From: Thermoplasmata archaeon
Lineage (GTDB): Archaea > Thermoplasmatota > E2 > UBA202 > JdFR-43
NCBI GenBank assembly: GCA_021157745.1
Contig: JAGGWA010000115.1
Span: 1 to 8,940 of the forward strand
DNA: 8,940 nucleotides
Reading direction: 5' to 3'
Shown piece after piece: positions 1 through 6,277 of the stretch (within the stretch, counting starts at the first letter, position 1; each line of letters opens with the position of its first letter). The position numbers and the translations under genes are program-made. Below the pieces are notes generated by a model. That model worked only from the letters and a program-made list of their open reading frames with translations. It was not told the DNA's origin and did not search any database.

Positions 1-802
1 ATCCAGGCATTATATGATATGCAACTTTTAGACCAGCATCTTTGGCGAGTCTTGTAGCAATTATTGTATCCATTGTTGTATGCCCGCGATTCATCTCATG
101 CAGCACTTCATCATCCAGAATCTGTGCCCCTATTTCAACTCGCGTAGCCCCAAGTTTCAGCATCTCGTCAATATGCTGTAATCCGCACCAATCTGGACGA
201 GTTTCAATGGTTAAACCAATGCATCTGTGCCTCGCCACCTCATTTTTTTTCTTTGCTTCCTCCAGGTTGCTTGATACTTCCCCATTTAATGCATCATATA
301 TGCGCTTAACAAACCATTCCTGATATGAAAAATCTCTCGCTGGGAATGTTCCCCCCATGACAATTATATCTATTTTATCTGCTGCATGTCCTATTGCTTC
401 GAGTTGCTTTACTCTGTCCAGCGTTTGCAAATATGGATCAAAGTTATTTCTGCTTGCCCGCATTGCGGCTGGCTCTCGCCCAGTATAGCTTTGTGGCGAG
501 TATGGCGGTCCGCCTGGACATGGCACACATCTACCATGAGGGCATGGATATGGAGAGGTCATAACTGCTATTACAGCAACTCCTGATATTGTTCTGACTG
601 GCTTCCTTGTTAAAATTGCTTTTACTCTCTCATCATCTGTAAAATGCAAAATTTCTGAATCCTGAGGAATTTTTTTAAGCCCGTATTTTTTAGCGAGCTT
701 CTTCTTAAAACTTAGCAAATCTTCCTTATTTTTTATTTTTCCTTTCCTGACTTCTTCTATAATTTCTTCTATAAAATCATGTGTAGGCAATGCTGAAGTC
801 AT
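1..802 (-). CDS. elp3: Elp3 family radical SAM tRNA uridine(34) acetyltransferase, N-terminal part (runs off window)
   Basis: The minus-strand frame is open from ATG at 802-800 to the left edge: 267 codons, with no stop because the gene continues outside. Archaeal Elp3 acts alone, using SAM cleavage and acetyl-CoA to start carboxymethylation of wobble U34 in tRNA. Visible are an N-terminal helical tRNA-binding segment (about residues 8-65), the KPVRTISGVAVIAVMT strand (67-82), and the Fe-S cluster motif PCPHGRCVPCPGG with C87, C92 and C95 (CX4CX2C, the short archaeal spacing). These are followed by QSYTGREPAA, IIVMGGTFPARD, QEWFVKR, GLTIETRPDWC and GATRVEIGAQ, all typical of Elp3. The C-terminal acetyltransferase domain lies outside the window. 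The start overlaps the preceding gene by 26 nt. An in-frame ATG at 817-815 is an alternative, and neither has a clear Shine-Dalgarno. The family call is very secure; the exact start is moderately sure. Confidence 0.95.
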   Translation of the reverse strand, partial: MTSALPTHDFIEEIIEEVRKGKIKNKEDLLSFKKKLAKKYGLKKIPQDSEILHFTDDERVKAILTRKPVRTISGVAVIAVMTSPYPCPHGRCVPCPGGPPYSPQSYTGREPAAMRASRNNFDPYLQTLDRVKQLEAIGHAADKIDIIVMGGTFPARDFSYQEWFVKRIYDALNGEVSSNLEEAKKKNEVARHRCIGLTIETRPDWCGLQHIDEMLKLGATRVEIGAQILDDEVLHEMNRGHTTMDTIIATRLAKDAGLKVAYHIMPG

Positions 803-1085
803 CGTCGCCCATTGCATATTTCTTCATAATATTTTCATCAAATGCATCTTTGAGCCTGTTTATCCTATTTTTAACATCCTCATCCTCTATTTTCATCTCA
901 TTATATAACTTGCTTATTATTTTAACAAGATCAGCAAATATTGGAAAAAGTGATTCCTGCTTTTCATATAATTCTTCAAGCATGGCCTCATTATATCTTA
1001 TGGCTTCCTCAAGCTCTTCAAGCTTTTCTTTCAACAAATCCTTTTTCCTTGCTTTTTTTGTCATTATAAATTGTATGTAAACCAT
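777..1085 (-). CDS. small charged coiled-coil protein, function unknown
   Basis: This 102-residue protein is rich in Lys and Glu. Residues about 8-50 (KKARKKDLLKEKLEELEEA onward) have heptad-like Leu/Ile spacing, and about 52-85 form a second predicted helix; the tail (GDDDFSIAYT) is acidic. There are no cysteines, signal peptide or membrane segment, so it should be cytosolic. I do not recognise a family. The first ATG (1085-1083) shares its A with the TAA of the upstream surface-protein gene (TAATG), which suggests translational coupling. A second ATG at 1064-1062, giving MTKKARKK, is a plausible true start. The 3' end overlaps elp3 by 26 nt. Its position between two co-directional genes with no gaps supports a real gene, but its role cannot be read from the sequence. 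An antisense reading frame over the same bases is a shadow. Confidence 0.75.
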   Translation of the reverse strand: MVYIQFIMTKKARKKDLLKEKLEELEEAIRYNEAMLEELYEKQESLFPIFADLVKIISKLYNEMKIEDEDVKNRINRLKDAFDENIMKKYAMGDDDFSIAYT

Positions 1086-4000
1086 TACTTAAATTTTCTC
1101 ATTGCCGCAATAGCTATTGCAAGGGCAACCATCAGCAATGCAAAGCCGAATCCTGGGGTTTCCTTCTCCTCCACCTCCACAATCTGTTCATAGCTGGCGA
1201 CGCCGCCCTCGTTATCCTCGACGGTAAGCCTTACCTTGTAGCTCCCTGGCTTTGCATATGCATGGCTTGCATTCCTGCCATTGGCTGCTGTTCCATCCCC
1301 GAAGTCCCAGTGCCATGAGACGATGTTTCCATCTATATCGGATGAGAGGTCTTTGAATGTTATTTTTTCTCCAGTTTTGGGCTTTTCAGGATAAAATTCG
1401 AAATCAGCAGAAGGTTTTCTATTTTCTATTCTAATTTCTTTATAGCATGTTGACGTCGAGTTCAAATTGTCTATGACTGTCAAAATAACTCTATATACTC
1501 CAGGCGCTGTATATCTATGGCTCACATTTCTGCCATATGCTATGCTTCCATCCCCAAAATCCCATGTGTAGTTTACGATGAATCCATCTCTGTCGACAGA
1601 ATTTGATGTGAATTGTATGGTGTCATATGAGGATACATTTTCCGGATTATAATCGAATGCTGGCAAAGGCGGCAAATTCGTAATATTTATAGCCATGGTA
1701 AATGAATTTTCCGCTCCTGCTCTGTCCTTTATAGTTAACGTTACATTATAGCTACCTGGTCTTGCATATGCATGTTTTGGATTTTGTTCATTGCTTGTGT
1801 TTCCATCTCCAAAGTTCCATTTCCAGCCGGATATATCATTTTTACCATTTGGATCTTGAGATGTGTCGATGAAGCTTATTTCATCAAATGAAAATGGATT
1901 AACTGGATAGAACATAAAGCTTGCTACGGGAGCTTCATTTGGAACCTTTGCAGCATTTTCATAGGCAGTCATCAATGGATAGAAGTCATACGATTTTCCG
2001 ACTTCATAGGGCATATCCCCTATTCCGTCGTTATTGCCATCGCTGCCAGCGTAATCATCCCAGTAATTTCCTTCATGAGGTGTTGTTAAATTCCATGAAT
2101 TGTTGGAATTGTCTTTTGCGTTTATTTCATTGTAAACAAAATTGTTGTGGTATATTGTATTGTTGCTTCCGTTGGCTACGATACCATACTGATTTTTCCA
2201 GAAGGAGTTTTGATAAATTTCTGAGAAGGAAGAATTTATAATGAGAGCAAATTCGTTATGGTGGAATAAAATATTGGATACAATGGCGCTACCATTCAAA
2301 ATGCATCCATAACTGTTGTTGTATATCTCCCCTCCAATCATTTTTCCTCTCGACACATATGCTCCCTTTCCATTTTCATAAAAGCTGCAGTTGTATAATG
2401 TAATGTTTGCATTGACTTTGAGAGCAAAATCATTCCAATAGAATTTTGCATGCGAAATGTTCCCATCTGATGAGCATATTTCAACATAGCTTTTGTTATA
2501 GAATTCATCATTGGAAGCATAAACTTGCGAAGCATCTATTTTTACATGGCTTAACTCAAATTTGCTGTTCAGAAGTTGGAGGTTGCAATCATTGAAGGAC
2601 ATGTTTCCTTTAAAATCTGTTTTCATGGCATACATGCTTCCCTTTTCTATGTCTGCTTTACTTACCATGCTATTTTCCAAATCAATATTCGATGAATATG
2701 AGTCGATTTCCTTTATGGAGGAATTCAAAATATCTGCATTTCCATTTCTCAAAATCAATTTTGATACATTTGCTCGTATTCTGTTTTCGTTGCTTTTGTC
2801 TATTTTAATTGAATCAATATTTCCATGAATCTCATTATCTCCCATTCCTTGTATAAGGATTCCATATCTGTTTCCCTGAAGAATTGCATCAATATAGTTA
2901 TTGCCAGCCGTGTTTTGAATATCGAATATATTTATGCCAATATCATTGGTGGAGATGTTGCAATTTAGAACTGAAATGTAGGTGGATGCTCTTAACAAAA
3001 TTCCTTTACCATTCAGAAAAACATTGCATTCTTTTATCTCAATATCTCTGCTCTTGAGAATGTATATGCCATATATGCTATCATGTATCTTTGTTTTTTC
3101 TATGTTTAGCTCTTCCGAACCCACTGCAAGAATGCTTTTACCGTTGTTTCCTATTTCCTGATCCATTATTGAAACATTTTTACATCCTATCAATCCAATG
3201 AATCCATAACTTTCATTTAAAATAAAGTTGCTTTCATTCACAGCATAAAACAACGGAAGCCCATTTACTGTATTATTTTTGAAGGAATTATAGAAATGCT
3301 CGATACTTTCTCCATAAACGTCAATTGTATAAGCATTGCTTAAAAACTTATTTCCTTCAAAATAGTTTCCTGGAGAATAATACATCTCCAATCCCTTTAC
3401 ATTTCTCGTTATATTGTTATTCAAAAAGTTATTGTGTTTTGCATTCTCTATATACAGAGCATGCTGATTGAGCAAAAATGTATTGTTGAATATGTTATTG
3501 TAATTCCCTTCAATAAAGATTGCATATTCGTTTTCAATGAATGAACTGTTTTTAACCGTGTTATTGTCCCCAAGGATCAAGGCTCTATCATTCTTGTAAA
3601 AGCTACAATTTGTGACCAATGAATTATTCAAGCTTGTCAATCCATTTTTTGTGAAATTACAATCCAGAAATGTTCCATTAACAATAATCTCTGTATTTTC
3701 ATAAAATTGTGTTTCGAGAGAATATATTTCTCCCCTTATCATCTCTTGCTCCCCTATCCTGCTATCTCTGATTTCTCCATATGTACAATTTATTCTCCCC
3801 ATCTTCATGCTTACATTATGGAAATAAATTTTCTCTGCATCTATGCTTCCGTTCCTTATTATTGTATCATTTGAATGTATCTCTATTCCAAAGATGGCTA
3901 TCTCATTATTTGTAATATTGCAATTTTCAATATAAATCTTTGATGCATTTATTGCATATTTATTGTTCCATAGTTTATTTCCTACTATCTTAAATTCCGT

Positions 4001-5941
4001 GCCATCTATACCATACTCGCAACTGTATATGCTATTATTCGAAACCAAATTTTCATTATATATTCTCATTCCATATTTGCATCCATATATGAAATTGTCG
4101 TAAATTGAATTTTCTGAGTCAAATGCTTTTATTCCACTTTCTGCAGAAATGTTATTTGAAAAAATTTTATTCATTTTTCCATATAAAATAATTCCTGCCT
4201 TCCCTGTTATCTCGTTATTTCCAATTGAATTATGATTTCCATATACTGCTATCGAGATATTTCCTTCCAAAATATTTTCCTCTAGCGAATTATAATTTCC
4301 GCTAATATTGATTGCTATATAGCTTCCATTGAATTTGCAGCTTTTTATTAAAGAAAGATTCGAAGCCATTAATATTCCATTCTTAGCATCCAATATTTCA
4401 AAATTATCGACAAAAATTTCATTTGCTGCTAAATACAATGAGTAATTTTTTCCAATTATGGAAGCATTTTTTCCAAGAATGTAAACACTCTTATTCACAA
4501 AAACATCTTCATTGTAGTTTCCATCCATTACATATATGAACGTTCCATCTGTTGCATTATTTATGGCATCCTGTATTCTATTCCATGTGTGGTTGGCAGG
4601 GTCATATATGCTGGCATTTACATAAAAATCAGCAACAACGAGCTTTATTTTCTTTGTTGAAAAATCTCCATCGTTGTCAATGACAGTAAGGCTTACATTG
4701 TATATTCCATGTTCCATATAAACATGACTCACATTTTCTCCATAGCTTATGTTTCCATCCCCAAAATTCCAGGTCCAGTTCACAATGTAGCCATCGCTAT
4801 CATAACTTGTTGAATTGAACGAAATCGTTTTATTTGGAAGAGGAAATGGTGGTGTATAAACAAAATCTGCAACTGGGGGAACATTCGATACAAAAATTTG
4901 TTTTGTTGTTATGTTGTAAGCATTTTCATCATCAAGCACAAATAAAGTTACACTGTATGTTCCATTGTCTTCGTATCTATGACTCACATTTTCTCCATAT
5001 GCTACGCTTCCGTCTCCAAAATCCCATATCCATGTGGTTATATTTCCGTCGCTATCATTGCTTGTGGAATAGAAATATACTGTATCCAAATCTGTGGGAT
5101 GCGCCGGCTGCCAGTAGAAATTAACGATTGGCAGATTATTTAGCAAATTAATCTCCAGCATCGTTGAATTTGTTTCTCCATAGTCATCCTTTACGTAGAG
5201 TGTAACATAATATTTTTTATTCGCTGCATAGCTATGCTGCACAACCTTTCCATAGCCAATGCTTCCGTCTCCAAAATCCCATGTGTAGTTTACAATGGAA
5301 CCATCCTTATCGTAACTCCAGCTTGCATTGAATAATATGCTTCCATTGCTTTTGGTCCAGTAAAATTTTGGAGTGGGTAATATATTAAGCACACTTATCT
5401 CTTTTGTTATAGAATCCATCATTCCATCATTGTCCACAACTCTCAAAGTAATGCTATGTTTTCCAGGTGTTGTAAAAACATGTTTTATGTATTTTCCATA
5501 TCCATCTATTATTCCGTCGTTTTCAATATCCCAGCTCCAATTCACAATAAAGCCATCATCTGTTGAATTATCTATAAACATCACTTCTTCATAGCTATAA
5601 GGTGTGGAAGGAAGCCAGTAAAAATCTGCTTCTGGAGGCAAATCATTGGTGTTTATTGTTCTTTCATCCACTTCTATTCCATCAACAATGAGTTTAACAT
5701 CATACTCTCCTCCCGACGCGTATTCATGGCTTACAACCTTTCCATATCCAATACTTCCATCCCCAAAATCCCATGTGTAATTGTTTCCATTGCAGAATGC
5801 AATGAAATTAAGCAGCCCATTATTTATTTCCCATCCGAATAAAACCGATTGCTCTCCCTGCTCTTCTCCATGTGATTCCATCATTAGTCCACTTGTTAGC
5901 AACGCAAATACAATAACAGCTACGATTCCTTTATACTGCAT
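1085..5941 (-). CDS. giant secreted PKD / beta-helix (NosD-like) cell-surface protein with PGF-CTERM anchor
   Basis: The 1618 residues begin with a signal peptide: Lys4, a hydrophobic core at 6-21, and likely cleavage near 22-26. Domains in order are five PKD domains (about 31-97, 105-185, 190-267, 272-352, 357-437), a right-handed parallel beta-helix (about 440-1325), three PKD domains (about 1338-1422, 1426-1506, 1510-1592) and a PGF-CTERM signal (1595-1618). PKD cores show the W-D-F-G-D-G motif, a downstream H-x-Y/F and a V-D-N/D ending. The helix opens with IQDAINNATDGTFIYVMDG, carries many N-x-I/F-x-N rungs, and closes with GNYWDDYAGSDGNNDGIGD, as in NosD/CASH surface proteins. More than 40 N-x-S/T sequons suggest heavy N-glycosylation. 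The protein is inferred to be exported, processed by an archaeosortase and lipid-anchored, perhaps for adhesion or carbohydrate binding. No catalytic residues could be assigned. An AAGGTGA Shine-Dalgarno 6 nt upstream supports the start at 5941. The gene leads the coiled-coil/elp3 run. Confidence 0.93.
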   Translation of the reverse strand: MQYKGIVAVIVFALLTSGLMMESHGEEQGEQSVLFGWEINNGLLNFIAFCNGNNYTWDFGDGSIGYGKVVSHEYASGGEYDVKLIVDGIEVDERTINTNDLPPEADFYWLPSTPYSYEEVMFIDNSTDDGFIVNWSWDIENDGIIDGYGKYIKHVFTTPGKHSITLRVVDNDGMMDSITKEISVLNILPTPKFYWTKSNGSILFNASWSYDKDGSIVNYTWDFGDGSIGYGKVVQHSYAANKKYYVTLYVKDDYGETNSTMLEINLLNNLPIVNFYWQPAHPTDLDTVYFYSTSNDSDGNITTWIWDFGDGSVAYGENVSHRYEDNGTYSVTLFVLDDENAYNITTKQIFVSNVPPVADFVYTPPFPLPNKTISFNSTSYDSDGYIVNWTWNFGDGNISYGENVSHVYMEHGIYNVSLTVIDNDGDFSTKKIKLVVADFYVNASIYDPANHTWNRIQDAINNATDGTFIYVMDGNYNEDVFVNKSVYILGKNASIIGKNYSLYLAANEIFVDNFEILDAKNGILMASNLSLIKSCKFNGSYIAINISGNYNSLEENILEGNISIAVYGNHNSIGNNEITGKAGIILYGKMNKIFSNNISAESGIKAFDSENSIYDNFIYGCKYGMRIYNENLVSNNSIYSCEYGIDGTEFKIVGNKLWNNKYAINASKIYIENCNITNNEIAIFGIEIHSNDTIIRNGSIDAEKIYFHNVSMKMGRINCTYGEIRDSRIGEQEMIRGEIYSLETQFYENTEIIVNGTFLDCNFTKNGLTSLNNSLVTNCSFYKNDRALILGDNNTVKNSSFIENEYAIFIEGNYNNIFNNTFLLNQHALYIENAKHNNFLNNNITRNVKGLEMYYSPGNYFEGNKFLSNAYTIDVYGESIEHFYNSFKNNTVNGLPLFYAVNESNFILNESYGFIGLIGCKNVSIMDQEIGNNGKSILAVGSEELNIEKTKIHDSIYGIYILKSRDIEIKECNVFLNGKGILLRASTYISVLNCNISTNDIGINIFDIQNTAGNNYIDAILQGNRYGILIQGMGDNEIHGNIDSIKIDKSNENRIRANVSKLILRNGNADILNSSIKEIDSYSSNIDLENSMVSKADIEKGSMYAMKTDFKGNMSFNDCNLQLLNSKFELSHVKIDASQVYASNDEFYNKSYVEICSSDGNISHAKFYWNDFALKVNANITLYNCSFYENGKGAYVSRGKMIGGEIYNNSYGCILNGSAIVSNILFHHNEFALIINSSFSEIYQNSFWKNQYGIVANGSNNTIYHNNFVYNEINAKDNSNNSWNLTTPHEGNYWDDYAGSDGNNDGIGDMPYEVGKSYDFYPLMTAYENAAKVPNEAPVASFMFYPVNPFSFDEISFIDTSQDPNGKNDISGWKWNFGDGNTSNEQNPKHAYARPGSYNVTLTIKDRAGAENSFTMAINITNLPPLPAFDYNPENVSSYDTIQFTSNSVDRDGFIVNYTWDFGDGSIAYGRNVSHRYTAPGVYRVILTVIDNLNSTSTCYKEIRIENRKPSADFEFYPEKPKTGEKITFKDLSSDIDGNIVSWHWDFGDGTAANGRNASHAYAKPGSYKVRLTVEDNEGGVASYEQIVEVEEKETPGFGFALLMVALAIAIAAMRKFK
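1088..1159 (-). other. PGF-CTERM archaeosortase recognition and anchoring signal
   Basis: Protein residues 1595-1618 contain T-PGF-GF, then a hydrophobic stretch (ALLMVALAIAIAA) and a basic end (MRKFK). An acidic linker (VEVEEKE) precedes it. This tripartite layout is the PGF-CTERM sorting signal. In haloarchaea it is cut by archaeosortase ArtA and replaced by a lipid anchor; the same fate is inferred here. No archaeosortase gene is in the window. Confidence 0.88.
1166..1930 (-). repeat. C-terminal array of three PKD domain repeats
   Basis: Three units of about 80 residues (protein 1338-1592). Cores are WKWNFGDGNTSNEQNPKHAY, WDFGDGSIAYGRNVSHRY and WDFGDGTAANGRNASHAY. The middle unit is closest to N-terminal units 3-5: bases 1554-1576 match 5271-5293 exactly over 23 nt. 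The last unit is markedly more GC-rich than the rest of the gene. Confidence 0.9.
1967..4624 (-). repeat. beta-helix (parallel beta-helix / NosD-CASH) rung repeats
   Basis: Protein residues about 440-1325 consist of degenerate short repeats of roughly 20-24 residues. They have the form [hydrophobic]-x-N/G-[C/N/S]-x-[I/F]-x-x-N-x-x-[G/A]-[I/L], for example NNIFNNTFLLNQHALYI and NTIYHNNFVYN. Runs of Asn at turn positions and stacked aliphatic residues are characteristic of right-handed beta-helices. The stretch is AT-rich: two sampled 60-base rows (4081-4200) contain 31 G+C in 120 by hand count. Confidence 0.85.
4631..5851 (-). repeat. N-terminal array of five PKD domain repeats
   Basis: Five successive units of about 80 residues (protein 31-437). 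Near-identical cores lie at residues 57-75, 221-238, 306-323 and 391-408 (pattern W-[DN]-F-G-D-G-x-[IV]-x-Y-G-[KE]-x-V-x-H-x-Y). Unit 2 is divergent: it has WSWDIENDGIIDGYGK, an Asp/Asn-rich loop in place of the FGDG turn. Unit 1 lacks most of its first strands. PKD domains are Ig-like beta-sandwiches used as spacers or for protein and carbohydrate contact on archaeal surfaces. Confidence 0.9.
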
Positions 5942-5947
5942 GATGAT

Positions 5948-5954
5948 TCACCTT
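5948..5954 (-). promoter_or_regulatory. Shine-Dalgarno of the surface-protein gene
   Basis: The minus strand reads AAGGTGA followed by 6 nt (ATCATC) and the ATG at 5941-5939. It pairs well with the archaeal 16S 3' end and fixes the start. It is one of two clear ribosome binding sites in the window. Confidence 0.75.
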
Positions 5955-5971
5955 GTGATATAATCTTTTGA

Positions 5972-6016
5972 TTATTTATAAATTATTATGCTAATTTTGC
6001 CCAAAAATTTTTATTG
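5972..6016. promoter_or_regulatory. divergent AT-rich promoter region with palindromic TATA-like box
   Basis: The 5942-6037 gap separates the two divergent gene blocks. ATTTATAAAT at 5974-5983 is a perfect 10-bp palindrome and so reads as a TATA box on both strands. With the usual spacing of about 25 nt, the minus-strand transcript would start close to the Shine-Dalgarno at 5948-5954. The plus-strand transcript would start near 6004-6006, upstream of ATG 6017. A second candidate for the plus strand, TTTTTATT at 6008-6015, would give an almost leaderless mRNA at ATG 6038. No convincing BRE is visible, so the assignments are inferred from position and base content. Confidence 0.5.
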
Positions 6017-6037
6017 ATGGAAAAGATTATTCATCTT

Positions 6038-6277
6038 ATGATTAAAGCGTATATTCTCATATTGACTTATGTCGGCAATTTAAAGAGCGTTTTGAATGAA
6101 TTGAAAAATTTGGAAAATGTTGAGAGCATTGCCGTTATTGCTGGGGATTACGATATAATAGTTAAAGCAAGAGTTGAAAACTTGGAGCAATTGATGGAAT
6201 TGACCGATAAAATACATGCAATAAAAGGAGTGAAAAGGACAAATACGCAGGTTGTGGAAAAAGAGATTGAAACATGA
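6038..6277 (+). CDS. stand-alone Lrp/AsnC ligand-binding (RAM) domain protein
   Basis: With the ATG at 6038 the product is 79 residues, the usual size of a stand-alone RAM (demi-FFRP) protein, and begins MIKAYILI as family members do. The RAM fold is beta-alpha-beta-beta-alpha-beta. The glycine/ligand loop AGDYDIIVKA matches the G-x-Y-D-x-x-x-x pattern used by Lrp/AsnC proteins to bind amino acids at dimer interfaces. The final IKGVKRTNTQVV strand is typical. There is no helix-turn-helix, so it cannot bind DNA by itself; such proteins oligomerise or pair with other RAM proteins. In-frame alternatives are ATG 6017 and TTG 6014; no Shine-Dalgarno separates them. Its stop overlaps the next gene's start (ATGA at 6274-6277), and that gene carries a similar domain, which suggests the two proteins interact. 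Confidence 0.85.
   Translation: MIKAYILILTYVGNLKSVLNELKNLENVESIAVIAGDYDIIVKARVENLEQLMELTDKIHAIKGVKRTNTQVVEKEIET

Noticed and set aside
42..586. Two plus-strand frames over the first 600 bases
   Set aside because: The minus strand here encodes Elp3 with its cluster motif. The plus frames are Ser/Cys-rich shadows.
1063..1070. TTTATAAT on the minus strand as an internal promoter for the coiled-coil gene
   Set aside because: It overlaps the second ATG (1064-1062), so a start about 25 nt downstream would fall inside the coding sequence. It is more likely chance AT content.
1967..4624. Regular short repeats suggestive of a CRISPR or satellite array
   Set aside because: The periodicity is at the protein level (beta-helix rungs). 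The DNA copies are degenerate and there are no constant repeats with unique spacers.
4834..5124. Plus-strand frame inside the PKD array, and similar frames at 1921-2241, 2562-2828, 5373-5594 and 5781-5963
   Set aside because: All are antisense to conserved PKD or beta-helix coding sequence and have no family features.
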